DNA of 64,000 nucleotides from Coprinellus micaceus. Its lineage: Eukaryota > Basidiomycota > Agaricomycetes > Agaricales > Psathyrellaceae. A model generated the notes under the pieces. It searched no databases. It was not told where the DNA came from and saw only the letters and a list, made by a program, of their open reading frames with translations. Below are positions 1-11,366 of this stretch, in pieces; the stretch's first letter is position 1; each line of letters starts with the position of its first letter. The stretch spans positions 2,356,001 to 2,420,000 of the forward strand of contig OX596334.1 in NCBI GenBank assembly GCA_951394405.1, in the 5' to 3' direction. Made by a program: the position numbers and the translations under genes.

Positions 1-82
1 AGATGGCTTCTTTTAGAGAGCACAACGTTGCGGGCGTTTTCCCTTTCCATGAGTGAGCCGCCTTGTTCGTAGACTTGGAGGG

Positions 83-1194
83 ATGCACCTATTGACAGAG
101 GGCGACAGCGTGGAATGTAACAATTGCGGGAAATGGCCATTCGTCGGACACAACTGCTATTCGTGCCTCGATTGTGATGGTGAGCGATCCTGTCTTTCTC
201 GTTGCCCCCGGAACTGGTCTTCCTAACGCACTTGTAGATTTCGACCTGTGTCTAGATTGCTTCCGGTCGCGTTTTGATGACCTCAAAGCTACCGCAGTTC
301 AAGAAGCCAACCATCTGCAGAGTCACCTTTTTGTGCAACAGGCCCTCTACACGGACGGTTCGTATGATAGATGGGTAAAGAAGTTAGGCCAATTCGTGCA
401 CAAGGACGCTTTCGAGCAATTCTATTATGAAGCCCAGCCGGGCGGCGCCGTAGGCAACGATGGCGATGAGGGCGACCCTCCGACGGTAGCAGGGTGGGAT
501 GTAACTTGCAACGCTTGCAAAGGGAATGTGAACTCGGGCAGTTACTTTGTGAGGTGTCTACATCGCCTATGCGATGGTACGTGTTGCCTTTTCCGCTTTG
601 GAGGTATTTTTGACGTGAGTTGACAATCGACTAGACTTTGATCTGTGCCAGGCCTGCGCAGAAAAGAACGACTTCCCCGGATATCCACACTCAGAAGAGG
701 ACTATCTCCAGAATGACTCGCCCGACGCAACCTCTGATGCAGGCAATCTGGGGGAGGAGAGTACCGGAGCAGGTGGTGAGGAAACCGGAGAGCCAGAAGA
801 CGAACCTGGTGCAGACATCGCGGTAGAAGAGCCCTCTGACGACGAGGGCGCTGAAGAAGATGAAGGGATTGATGAAGGTGACGACAAGGATGATCTACAG
901 AGTGCAATTAGCGACGCCCATCCTCCAGAGAGCGTCGCGTCTACCAAACAGGAAGGGTCCGCAGAGGATGACCACCGGTGGTGGCACACGATGGTGGTGA
1001 TCCCAACCTCAGTTTCCGGGAACGGACAACAACCATCGAACGTGGGGGGATCAGGGCAGCCAGTGAATGCTCACGTCAGGGTGTCCGGTGAGGAAGACAG
1101 GATCGCGAATCTTGAAGGCAGAATTGAGGGTATCGAGAGGAATGTTTCACAACTCAAAGAGCTTCTCCTCGAGCTCTTGGACAGAATGAAGTAA
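83..1194 (+). CDS. Tandem ZZ-type zinc-finger protein
   Basis: Three exons (83-179, 238-576, 635-1194) total 996 nt, or 331 codons plus stop. Each of two ZZ-like zinc fingers ends in the signature CDDFDLCxxC: the first at CLDCDDFDLCLDC (about residues 26-38), the second at LCDDFDLCQAC (about residues 143-153). ZZ fingers bind zinc and usually mediate protein interactions. The C-terminal half is acidic and Ser/Glu-rich. It ends in a short leucine-heptad-like helix (about residues 300-330, NLEGRIEGIERNVSQLKELL) that could form a coiled coil. The two introns are both 58 nt and interrupt the same Asp codon of each finger, so the fingers probably arose by exon duplication. The first in-frame ATG is at 83, but the window edge is close and an upstream exon with further ZZ repeats cannot be excluded. 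Specific function unknown. Confidence 0.75.
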
Positions 1195-1358
1195 CTTTCC
1201 ATTGTGTTATTGGCAGCTCTGGACCCCACTGTAGTCTATGCATGAATCGGACATGAATCGTGCGGTGTTCGGAGCACAGGGTGCGGCCTCGGTATCAAAG
1301 GAGCCCTCCCCTCTCAAGAAAGCAGAACTCGCATTCGCAACTCGTTGATCCCAAGCAG

Positions 1359-1801
1359 TCAACGTGTTCGAGCAGCTGCTCTAGGTATCCTTGGTGGCTG
1401 AGAACGGCCGAGAACATGCTCGCTGACAACCTTTTCACGTTCTATGACGAAAAGAGTGTAAGCCCCAAAGTCGTCCCCCATGGCACGATAAATACCTACT
1501 GGAATGATGTCAGAGTCAACTTCAGGGCCCTCTGTTGACCACGCCTCCTCTTCGTCGGAGGACATCACAGATTCGGGGCTGTGGGATCGCGCCGATTCCA
1601 AGCCTAACAGGATTTGAGTGTTATGGCTTTCGGATACTACGAAGAATGATGGTTGGTGGCACTGGTTGTGGGAGCAGAGTTTACGAACTGACCAATATCG
1701 ACCGCGCGGGGTCTACTTTTCAGTGTGGCATCTGGTTGACGAGGGGCATCAGCTGTGCCGGAGGAGTGGCTCAAGGTCGAGATGGTGGGTGTGATTGACA
1801 T
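1359..1801 (-). CDS. Uncharacterised small protein
   Basis: Two-exon model on the minus strand: 1801-1693 and 1603-1359. The 89-nt intron has donor GTCAGT and acceptor CTGTTAG. Exons total 354 nt, giving 117 residues. Translation starts MSITPTIST. It has a Ser/Pro/Arg-rich first half and an acidic stretch (SSDEEEAWSTEGPEVDSD), then a short more hydrophobic segment (DFGAYTLFVIERE), and ends in Arg-rich residues. I recognise no domain or family. A CTGCACTCAG acceptor-like site directly precedes the ATG, so there may be another 5' exon. Support is the clean frame-preserving splice and the protein-like composition only. Confidence 0.4.
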
Positions 1802-2321
1802 CTGAGTGCAGAATAAAAAGGAGTGTGAGAGTTCAAATTCGCGATTTCTCGAGACGATGTGGCCGACGAGTCTGGAAGGGAGTAGTACTGAGGAATGCAC
1901 AGAAGACCGTCCCGCTCTTATACCCGTCAAACCTGCCAGGCCTGAAGACCATCGTTGTGCCACATTCCTTAGAGTTTCACCAGGTTGTCCTTTCTTTCAA
2001 CCTCCAAAGGCCGTGTTTCATGATGCACACAATGAAAGAGCGTGTGGCTGACGGCGTCTGAAACAGCGAAGGACAAAGGCAGGTGGCTCAATGCGATGAC
2101 ATGGCTTTGTTTCTGTGTGTGGACCTTGTTTTGGATGAACCTGGATAAATGCGGGTTACAGTGAAAGATGCGTTGCTATTCATTCGCTATCGCCTACCCT
2201 ACCATGCAGTAACACGGCGCACGCCGATTAGCGCCCGGCGCCAAAACTACGGGTCCCGCCCGGCCCGGCTGGGCAAACACCCCTAAGCATGAGACGCCCC
2301 GACATCGAGCGCTTTTGGACC
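1802..2321. other. Intergenic, no gene seen
   Basis: 520 bp between two minus-strand genes. Only short, poorly protein-like reading frames occur. A GC-rich run at about 2215-2285 stands out from its surroundings. It probably holds the promoter of the gene ending at 1359 and the 3' region of the gene ending at 2322. Confidence 0.4.
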
Positions 2322-3259
2322 TCAACCCAACTCCATTTCTAGTCTATCGCACTCCTCCTGGATCCTTTTGGCGGTGTCGAGGAATGCCTGTTGTCCGTCC
2401 TGCGTTAAGAAGTCTGAATTCCATCTATCGCGAGGAGCGGTGTCCGCAGGCTTGTCTTCCGAGTCGGTGATAGCCAATGGTGGTTGAATCTGGCAGTCCG
2501 CGCATTCAGAGTTCGCTCCGCAGCTGTACGTGCACATGTAATGTCCGAAGGCGCTTATGGCGCGCAGGTCTGGAAGGGGGCATAACTCTGAAGTAGTTCA
2601 GGGTTCTGGGTGAGTTCCCCTCGTCTATCATGCAATGCGTTTGATGCCGACAACCCACCTTTCAATGAATTCATCTCCCTTCGCACTTCCTCATCCGCCA
2701 ACCGACGTGCCAAATCCAAATCCACTACTTCTGGAGGTGAAACAATGACAAGGAGGATCGGGAGGCTTTCGTATTGCACCTCGAGCCGCATGGATAAGAG
2801 GTGGGGCTGGTGCTCAGGATCGACGTCCCCCAATCCGGATTGGTCTTTAGTGGCGGCTGTGGAAAAGTATTCTCGTGGGATGACGGTGTATGGGGAGTCG
2901 GGAGGGAAGATGCAGTTCAGGAGTTTATTCCAGGGCCCAGGGTAGCCTCCCACGCCTGCTTTAGAGGGGATCAGGCGGAAAGCGCTGAGGACTCGAGGTG
3001 GTATGGGTGGTGCCGACATGGAAAGGATGGCGATTTTCGACAGTGGGACGCTGAGGGTAACGAGGAGAAGCACGTCGCTCATCTCAAGCCGATGCCAACT
3101 CCAATCCTGACCAATCTGAACCCCATGTTTCAAACTGCAAGTGGACGTCATGCACACCCGCTGGATCCGCTAGAAAGTCGAGAAACGAAAAGGACTGCTC
3201 AGCGACGGATTCGTCAAGCTCGTCGGGGCCATTGGAACCATCTGTACGCTCTGTATTGA
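2322..3259 (-). CDS. Uncharacterised fungal protein, 5' end unresolved
   Basis: Minus-strand exons: about 3259-3112, 3050-2659 and 2569-2322. Introns are 61 nt (GTCAGG...CCTCAG) and 89 nt (GTGGGT...TTCCAG), and the three exons join in frame. The middle exon is well conserved-looking: PPRVLSAFRLIPSKAGVGGY, then GPWNKLLNCIFPPDSPYTVI, then RLEVQYESLPILLVIVSPP. The last exon contains CTYSCGANSECADCQ, which might bind metal, and a C-terminal helix rich in Glu and Gln. I cannot name the family. The first exon shown is protein-like (SFLDFLADPAGVHDVHLQFE) but has no ATG in frame, so the start lies in an exon I could not place. A TATA-like ATATAAATAA on this strand near 3380 would fit a start around 3260-3330. 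Confidence 0.55.
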
Positions 3260-3958
3260 AATGCCTTTGAAATGATTATCTTCCCATTGATGCATGGAAG
3301 TGGAGCTGCGGTATCCTTCTTCTCATGTGTAATCCTGGTTTCCGACCGTCCCTCTTTTCAGCCTTGCCCTCCTCTTAGCTTATTTATATCCATTCTTCGG
3401 TCGAACCTTGCCGTCCGTGCGCTTGTAAAGTATTGTTCCAGCGCTCCCCTGAATCCGCAGCCTACCTACCGACTGGACGTCGTCCGAAAGCGCGTTGAGA
3501 AGCAGCGTATTTCGGGTGAACAAGTCGGGGTTTAAGAAGGTCTAAGAGCTGGTATGACGAAATTACCCCAGAAACGGGACCCCGCTGCCAGCGAAGGTAT
3601 AAGCGCTCCCGAGGCTTTGACGCCGTCGCGATGGAGCTTGCTTGTCACGCATTCGCCGGAGGCCACCCTTCGAAAGCCAATTTTGGTAATGATCCCACTT
3701 CGGTGCAAGGAAGCCTAGCGATGTCAACGAACGAACGAACCTCCTCTTGACCACTAGACCGCGTCGTCGACGTCAGCAACGGCGAGCTCGAAGAGGGGGT
3801 TATTCCTCGAAAAACAGGAGCAACAACCGATCACTCGCTTGCAATTCGGAAAATCGGTGAACCAATGCGCAGTTCCCCGCCCCGCCCCACCCACTCAAAT
3901 ACCCTCCCCGCATAGCCCTGTCCCCTCTTCCTGGAGTCGCCTCCACCCAACCCCCGGC
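3260..3958. other. Divergent intergenic region
   Basis: About 700 bp between the minus-strand gene and the O-fucosyltransferase-like gene. No reading frame looks like protein. It should contain both promoters. The only motif I would point to is the TATA-like AT-rich stretch near 3380 facing the minus-strand gene. Confidence 0.4.
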
Positions 3959-6917
3959 ATGGATCGCAAAGAACGATCCTCAACCTCCGACAGCATATCA
4001 ACCTACGGAGAATCATCCAGGAGTTCCAGTTCCAGCGTAGATATCGAAAGAGGGACGGAGGAGGCCGTTCCCCTGCTGAAGATAACGACCCCACCATCGC
4101 CGCAGTCGTCAGAAAGGTCGTCCAGGTCGTCGTCCCTCAGCCCGCACGAAAAGCGGCCATCCGACACGCTCCCCTACTTCTTGAAGGCTGAGAATGCGGA
4201 CCGATCGACAACCCCGCCTCCGATGTTTTCCTCCTTCACCCAGATACCCCACTCATTGGCGTCAATTCCGAGAAGATATTATCGGCCTAGGTTTATCTTC
4301 GGAGGACTGCTGCTCGCTCTAGTCGTGCTTGTATACACGATAAGAGGAGGTGCTGAAGACCAGCTGGACGCCAGTGCGTCAACCGCCAACTGGACAGACC
4401 CGACGCTGGACGCCATCGCATCCGAGACAGAGCAGAACCGCACCACACCAGAGCCGCCTCCTGAGGTCCTTCCTCCCCTCTACCCGGAATATTTCGCCTA
4501 CGAGGACACCCTCCTTCAGCACCACACCCCTCTCCACCCAGGGACCCAGCGGAAATACATCCACTGGGCCAATCACGTTCACCTCCTCGGGTTCAATAAT
4601 CACCTGGAGGAGTATCTCCTCAATGCACATCTTGCGTATGCGACCGACCGGAGTTTCGTAGCGTACGAATACACGTGGAATCCGAACTTCGAGACTGAGC
4701 CATATAGCGAGTGGTTTGGGAGGAAGATACCGAGTCGTCTGCCGGAGAGCGTGCTGCTTGGAGGGTGGCTCGGAGGTGTCGTGAGGCAAGACCTCACAGC
4801 GGAACGGGAGGGCATGGTGTGGGATACGACCCCAGTGTCAAGGCCTTACTTCGAGGCAGCATGCCCCCATGAAGAACGGGTCTACCTCAACGTGGGGGAG
4901 GTCATGAATACATTGATGGGCGAGGTGCTGGACGTGAGGCGGTATCCGGAGCTGGCGGGTAAGAGAATCAAGGAGTATTCAGATGGTATACAGCTCCTCC
5001 AAGCGTGGAAAGCGAGGCTGGAGAAGGACGATATAAGGGACGCGAGGTGCCTTGAACTTCAGAAGGATACAGGCCACGCATTCGATTTCTGGTGCGTATC
5101 ATTCTTCCAACTTTCCTCGGCGCCTCTTTCAGCGCCTCCTCTGCCGTAACCGCTGTCAGTGGACACGCCGGAAATGGAAATGACATCCTTCTCTTTGTTT
5201 GAGTTGCGGGCGATCACTGCCGTATGTTTTATGAACGTCCACAGCGCAACCCGGCGGGAACGGAGTCCCTGTATCCCCTTCCCACTCATCACCCTTCGCT
5301 TGGCGTTGCTGCGGGCTGGTTTCGGAGTCGATCGCTAACATCTTCATTACCCGCCCCACAGGCTCTTTGGCTCCCAAACTCTCCACGCCCTCTGGCCCAG
5401 CCTCGTCGAATCCCCGGTTCTTCAACACTGGTCATTCTCCCCGCTCATCTACGAAGCCTTCCGAAGAAATACCGCCGACCTTGGCCTTCTCGGACCCACC
5501 GCCAAGTCGATAGTCACATTGGAAGGATGGGGTCCAAGCGCTCACGACGAGCAAAAGTTGGCAAGCTTTTCGGCGAGCATTGCCGATGGGCTCGAGTACG
5601 ACGAGTACGGGTATCCTCCGTACCCCGGCGAGCGCCCCAAGTTGCCCATCTACACGCCGCCTGCGGTGGTATTCGATAACCTCCAGAACGGAAACGGAAA
5701 TGCGACGTTCGAGCAGGGAAGGGTTAAGGTGCTGCCGTATCCGAAGACACCTCAGCCACGACCAGGGGATGGGTCTGGGGAAGGCATGTTGCCTGTGTTG
5801 GCGATGCACTTGAGGCGGGGCGATTTTGAGGAGCACTGTAGGAACTTGGCTGCATGGGGGTCATCGTTTATGGGTTTCGTGTCATTCCAAGAGTTTGAAG
5901 AGAGGGACGGGTTCAGGCCGCCGCAGGTCGTCGCGCCCGTAAAGCTCGCGGAGGAAGCTGGCAGTGGTATGACCACCCAAGACGACCCAGGGCAGGACGA
6001 CCTGAGGAGGAGAGGGGAAGAGGATGATGCGGAAGCTTTCGCCGCGCATGGTAGGATTCAGCTCACGGTTCCGAGTACGGGTGAAGTGACAACGCAAACG
6101 ACCTTCACGGGCCACCGCTTCGACGACGCTTCCACCGTTGAGAACGAAGAGCAGAGGTACACCCTCGTGACGCGGCACTGCTACCCCGACAACCAGCAAA
6201 TCGTGAAACGAGTTCGCGACGTTATCAAAGATTGGGTTGCCCGGAGGTGGATCCTGTTCTTGGAGAAGCACGAGAAGGACATCGCAGGGAAGAGGGATGA
6301 GAATGAAGGGGTGTACGAGGAGGGTCTTGCGCGGTGGAAGAATGAGACGCTGAACAAGCTCAAGGCGGTGTACATTATGACGAACGGGAGGAAGGAGTGG
6401 GCCGAGGCGGTGCGGATGGCGTTGAGGGGGCTGGATGGGGAAGGTGATGCAGACGGCTTGAGTAGGTGGGAGTTTAGAGTGGTGGTGGATCTAGAAGTCC
6501 AACGGGAGGGTATGGATGTGAAGACGAAGAGGCGGACGCTGGAGTGGGCAGTGGATGAGTGGCCTTGGGATGTTGATCATCTAGCGAAGGCGAGCGCCGG
6601 CGCTCAACCCACTGGGGGGGAAGGCGGGGCAGAGGGAGATGAATCGAGCCAACGGAGAAATCCGATCTTGATTACCACCGCCAGGGACCTGGAGCTCACG
6701 TTGGAGGAGAAGTACGCCGCGCAGGCGGTCGACATGTACATTGGGCAACGGGCAGAGATTTTCGTTGGGAACGGGGTAAGGCTTCCACCGTTTGTGATAG
6801 TTGCGTTGACTTTACTGACTGGCCTCCCATTCCATCCAGTTTTCAAGCATGACTGCGAACGTAGTTATGCTTCGCAAAAACGGCGGGCTGGATCCACTGC
6901 AAACAAGGTTTTGGTAA
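3959..6917 (+). CDS. O-fucosyltransferase-like type II membrane protein
   Basis: Three exons (3959-5091, 5362-6775, 6840-6917) give 874 residues. The N-terminal ~100 residues are Ser-rich and disordered. They are followed by one membrane segment (FIFGGLLLALVVLVYTI, about residues 112-128), so the protein should be Golgi/ER type II with a lumenal catalytic part. The lumenal part opens with KYIHWANHVHLLGFNNHLEE and contains AMHLRRGDFEEHC, the nucleotide-sugar-binding HxRRGDxE motif of the GDP-fucose O-fucosyltransferase superfamily. It closes with IFVGNGFSSMTANVVMLR, also typical. The first intron is 270 nt, four to five times the local norm. Acceptor substrate unknown; basidiomycete members are often annotated only as O-FucT family. 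An in-frame ATG at 3839 exists, but 3959 is preferred because the upstream extension is Pro-rich and unconserved-looking. Confidence 0.85.
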
Positions 6918-7238
6918 TTCGGTTTTAGGGTTCTAGAGGCTATTCCACCGATAGTGTGGGGAGATTGCCATGGTCTTTAACAGACCAGCTGTTTAAAGGG
7001 ATGGTTGCCGTCGGGGGGCTTACTATTTCTGGACCTCTGGTGTGTGATTGCACCAGGGCGGCCGACGGCGCGGAAGACGCAGTTGAACTAGACGTAAATG
7101 TCGCTAATGTGCACTGTATAATACCCACTATCGTCACAAGTTAATGCTGAATGATTGTTGTTGTACACAGATTCAAGGACGCTCTCGATCATTGGGATAC
7201 AAAGCCAGTCGCCAGTCAGTCGAGGCAGAAGGATGGGT
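6918..7238. other. Convergent 3' region
   Basis: 320 bp between two converging genes. No coding signal seen. Confidence 0.4.
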
Positions 7239-8270
7239 TCAGGCGTTTATGGTGGTGTCTAAGAACACCTCCGAGAATATGTCGAAGTTGGATGGGGGCG
7301 AGTTGGAGCTTCCTCCAGCCTTGCTGTACACGGCGAAGACTACCCTTTGAAAGTAGCCCTTGAATTCCGGCTCCAGCAGGATGGACTTCATATGTTCCGC
7401 GACCACGCGGGGTGGGCATGCGTATGCGCCACACCCCATCGCCCCTACGAATTCCGGAGAAAAGTCACATCAGTATCCACAGGCACGGAGAGCTGGCATG
7501 CTCACCGAGGACAAGGTAAGTCTGCCCGTTGTGCGCCGCTATCCGGTATACCAAACGAATCTTGCCTTTCAGATCCTCCAGGACTGAGGGGTCCTTGAAG
7601 TTGAGATAGTCTTCGGTCAATGGGCGGTGCCGTGGGGCGGCGACTGTGATCACGGAGACGACCTGCCGCTCATTAACCCCCAACTCCTGGCAATTGTTGT
7701 CCAAATCGTGTTTGAATATCACGACTCCAGGAGAGTAAACCCCAGCGATCGAGCCTGATCCAACGTTTGGCCATGGGTAGTATGAATCCTTGAGTGTGGA
7801 GTACAGCGTGGAGGAGTAGCAGAGCGCTTCTTCCTGTCATGCCATCGCCTATTCGTAAGCGTGACGACTACTATGGGCCTCGCAGCAAAACGAACCTGGG
7901 TTCTGCTGAGGCTGATTAGCCATCCACCAGCGGGCCCCTGGTCGCTTGCCAGGTTAAGGACAGTCGTTTTGCCTTTCGCACTTGGCTCTTCAGCAATAAG
8001 CTTCCGTGCAACAGTGAAAGCGTCAGAGTTGACGACTTCTACTGCGCTCGCTGAGACGTCTCCTTTGGAGGTATCGATCTGTGCTAAGGGCTCCAGCTGA
8101 CCATCGATGAAGGTAGATGAACTTGTAGCGCCTCCGGAAGCATGGTCCTTTATGATACGCTTCGCCCGTGCAAGGGTGTCGTCAGCGATAAGCTTTCGCC
8201 CTGCTACGTTAACCGTGGTGGGCGCGGGAGTTCCAACCTTCTTGCGCGGTCTGAGGCGGTTGAGCATCAT
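7239..8270 (-). CDS. Microbial-type PARG-like macrodomain protein (DUF2263)
   Basis: Three exons (8270-7896, 7833-7506, 7444-7239) give 302 residues. The family (TIGR02452, microbial-type poly(ADP-ribose) glycohydrolase-like) has a macrodomain fold that binds ADP-ribose. Visible signatures are LNLASDQGPAGGWL, then TQEEALCYSSTLY (the EE pair is the catalytic loop of PARGs), YYPWP, GVVIFKHDL, VITVAAPRHRP and LGAMGCGAYACPP near the C-terminus. The Q-E-E motif is split by a 62-nt intron (GTTCGT...TGACAG); without it one would read a false stop. The N-terminal 45 residues resemble the usual RxxLxxIAxDTLxxA helix (ARAKRIIKDHA). Two adjacent ATGs (8270, 8267) are possible starts. Likely role: removal or binding of ADP-ribose from proteins or nucleic acid, inferred from family. 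Confidence 0.85.
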
Positions 8271-8443
8271 GGCTAACAGCAAACGGAGTTGATGCGGATT
8301 TCATCTGACACCTTTTGGTGATATTTGGTTTCAAGGGTGAAGAGAAATGCCTCGAACTGGGAGTTATGCGGTGGATTGGATACCTGACGCATGCGCGTAA
8401 GTTCAAATACACAGTACAAATACACAGAGGAGAATATAATTGT

Positions 8444-10116
8444 TCAAGCCCGGTCGTCTTCGTGATCACAGGTAAGGTGCAGGCGCTCCTCATAAGACAG
8501 CTTCGACACCCTCAGGGTGCGTACCGGTGCCCTGGGTGTGCGCGGAATACCCTCAATTGACTTGGCTAAGGAGGCAACCGAGTAGGCAATCGCCTTGGTG
8601 TTCCTCTCCCAAACATCCACCCTCAAGTTCTCGATATTGTCGCATGCCTGGTGATAGCACACGTCGTACGCCACTCCAGCGTCACCGCCCCACCTAAAGG
8701 TATTGTGAGTCTGATGCCCAACAAGACAGAGGAGGTTCACTCACCATTGGGCACCTTCAATTGTCTTCAGCCCACCTGCCCCCGTCATCAACCCACCAGA
8801 CGGGATCCCAGCATCCACGAAAGGTTGATAGTCACTGCTACCCCCAAACACAGCAGATCCAGTGTGGATGTTGTACGAGTCAAAGTACGACCTGTACAAA
8901 ATTTCGATGACTTCACTACCGGGGGGTCCGGGAATGTCAGTCGCATTGCCATCCCCATCGAAGACGAAATATCCAGAGTTCGGCGATGCGATCATGTCGA
9001 AGTTGAGGTAGAGTGCAACCTTCTGGCGTTCTTCCTCGGGGAGGTGCTCGACGTAGTATTCCGAGCCAACCAGACCGAACTCTTCCGCCGACCACCAGTG
9101 GAACCGAACCGCATTCTTTAGTCCACGGAATTTAGCGAGGTTGAGGGCGACCTCAAGGATGCCCATCGACCCTGACCCATCGTCGTTCAGGCCCTGGGAC
9201 ATTGTCAGTATGTGAAGACGTGCATGGAGGCTTGGAACTCACAGGACCAGCAGGTACAGAGTCTGAATGGGCTCCAGCGGCGATAACGTTGTTACGATCT
9301 CCTTGCTTCGTGGTAGCGATGACATTGCTGGTCGTCCTGTCTTCGTTAATCGCCTCAGCGTGGATCGACACGTCGAACTCCTCCCCATTATTGACCCGGG
9401 TGATCAGCTGGGCACCATCCGCCGCGGTTATAAATGCACTGGGGACGTAGGGACCCTCCGGCCTGCTGGGTTGAGCGAGGGTTCCACCGCTGGGGCGTGT
9501 CTCAACGTTATTGTAGATAATGGCACCGCTGGCTCCCGCGCCACCTGCGAAGGCCACCTTCAAGCCGAAGTCGCAATTTCCTCGCTTGATTAGTGCAATC
9601 TTGCCCGAAAGTACTGGATAGTCGGACTGCAAGGTGCCGCTTCAGACCGAGTGCGCATTGGGAGGATAGAGGTGGAATACGTACAGCCAAGCATCCATCG
9701 TTGCTCACCAGGCCGACGGGAGCAACAGCATCTCCACCAGGTGCATAAGTAAACGCCTGGGTGAAAAGGGCTTGCCCATCCACTGTCAGCTGGGACGTCG
9801 ACTCAGAGTATGGATACGTGAAGGTTTGAAATTCAACGTCGTAGTAGCCCGTGCGATCCAGCAGCTTCTTGACGTAGTGAATGGTGGCTTCGTGCCCCTT
9901 GGAGCCGAATGCCCGATTCCCGTTGCTGAGCCTGGAGAAACTCAAGAATTTTTCGGCATGGGCCAGCAAATTCTTGCTCGAGATGGTATTTTCCAGAGCC
10001 TTCGGGGTGAGCTGAGCCTTCAAGGTGGGTGGGGTCTTGACCCCAGCAATTTCTTGGGCACCCGCGGACGCGAGGGCGACGGAGAGAGCGACGAACAGTG
10101 AGAATCCGGTCCGCAT
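8444..10116 (-). CDS. Secreted M28 aminopeptidase with PA domain
   Basis: Four exons (10116-9685, 9626-9243, 9193-8745, 8693-8444) total 504 codons. A signal peptide is obvious (MRTGFSLFVALSVALASAGA). A protease-associated domain follows (SGKIALIKRGNCDFGLKVA ... GASGAIIYNN, about residues 145-240). The M28 zinc peptidase domain then has AAGAHSDSVPAGPG with ligand His/Asp region, LNDDGSGS, WWSAEEFGLVGS (general-base Glu and metal ligand), LYLNFDM and the late YDVCYHQACDNI with the last His. The arrangement matches fungal extracellular leucine-type aminopeptidases (two Zn per site), which release N-terminal residues from peptides outside the cell. All three introns are 50-62 nt with normal borders. 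After the catalytic domain a 40-residue tail rich in Arg/Thr remains, longer than in most homologues. Confidence 0.92.
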
Positions 10117-10835
10117 TGTGAAGGGAGGAGTATGCCCAGCGGGGAGAGAGCTCAGCAAAGCAATTCCACATGACGCCTTTTTATCTCTAGTGAGAGGAAC
10201 GGCAATAATGCGGGGTCGATCCCACAAGAACGCTAGCCAGAGAAGCAACGCCAAGTCACAGCAATTATCTCCGTCCACCTTCGAACTGCGTGGTCGGACG
10301 ATTCGTGACTACAAAACGTTATCAGGGCATGTGCGAGAATACTCTCATGTGCTTCTTCGATAATGGCCGTACTTGAAATGAAGGCGAAACCCAGTGACAC
10401 CATCTCACGACGGTGTGGTGAAAGTGTCAGACATCCTGTCGCTATAACAGACCGTCAGCGAAACACCTCTTTCGTGTTCTGTGGCTTACCTTGGAGCTCA
10501 AATCTACAGTTCGGGCGCTCGAATGGCCCGAATGATGGTATGAGGCTGAGTTGTGCTTGATCGAGGCATGTTCAGTGGACATGACAGTTCCGCCGGTAGA
10601 TCACTGTACAGAGACGTCGTTGCAGATATCCTATTCATATCTCATGTATATATCGGGGCCAGAGAGCAGTTCAAATATTCCGTTGGTGGTCGAAGAAGTC
10701 AAGAAGTGGTTTCGATACAATGCCGCGTGATGTATTGGTAGAAATATCCCACGGGTCGAGATAGGGGCAAATCCAAGCTAACAGTCTTGCCCTCTGAACG
10801 GCTCGGATGTTGCTACTGGGAAGGCACATTTGTAA
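10117..10835. other. Intergenic, no gene seen
   Basis: 720 bp. Contains the promoter of the aminopeptidase gene on the minus strand. Reading frames are short and unlike protein. The part at 10560-10760 is AT-rich. Confidence 0.4.
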
Positions 10836-11366
10836 TTAGTAGGGAGGCATAAGTTTAAACAGGTCGCGACACGTAAAAAACAAGTGCACCCAGGCGATAA
10901 CCGTAATCGTCCCAAGGACAGCAACCAGAAAGTGCCATAAGAACTCAAAAAGTCCAGCAGTCCGAGCACCCTCCACCGCCTGCAGTACAAGCCACAACAA
11001 TCGCTCCCCAGGTCCAGGATGTGTGCTTGGAATTCTTGAACTCGACTTATCCGAAAGAGCCTTCCTTTCATTTTCATTCAGCTCGGTCGGCTGTACCACG
11101 TCTGTTGTCGTGGTGGGCTGGTCGCCCCACTCCTCTTCGTTGCCTGGGATCATCCTTCGGTCTTCGTCATCTGGGGTCAAAGGCTCTGGCCGAGTATGGG
11201 CAGACCACGCATCTTGAGACAGAAACTTGTCCAAGGACCTCTGGCTCATGAGTGGCACAGGAGAGAGGAACCCCGGTGTTGGTAGCGCGTTGACAGACAG
11301 TCTTTTAGCCCTTGGGGGGCTCATGGTGGACGGTCCAGGGCGTACGTCAGTCATAGTGCGGGGCAT
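10836..11366 (-). CDS. Small tail-anchored-like membrane protein
   Basis: Single-exon frame of 176 codons. The first ~110 residues are polar, Pro/Ser/Thr-rich and acidic (e.g. TPDDEDRRMIPGNEEEWGDQ) and probably disordered. The C-terminal third is hydrophobic: RLLWLVLQAVEGARTAGLFE, then FLWHFLVAVLGTITVIAWVH, then LFFTCRDLFKLMPPY. This gives one long or two short membrane segments close to the C-terminus, so the protein may be inserted post-translationally with its N-terminus in the cytosol. No family recognised. No intron seen, unusual among its neighbours. ATG at 11366 is the first in frame. Confidence 0.6.
   Translation of the reverse strand: MPRTMTDVRPGPSTMSPPRAKRLSVNALPTPGFLSPVPLMSQRSLDKFLSQDAWSAHTRPEPLTPDDEDRRMIPGNEEEWGDQPTTTTDVVQPTELNENERKALSDKSSSRIPSTHPGPGERLLWLVLQAVEGARTAGLFEFLWHFLVAVLGTITVIAWVHLFFTCRDLFKLMPPY

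Noticed and set aside
7834..7895. Apparent in-frame TGA inside the PARG-like catalytic motif.
   Set aside because: The stop lies in a 62-nt GT-AG intron. Splicing gives GGWLISLSRTQEEALCYSS, matching the family.
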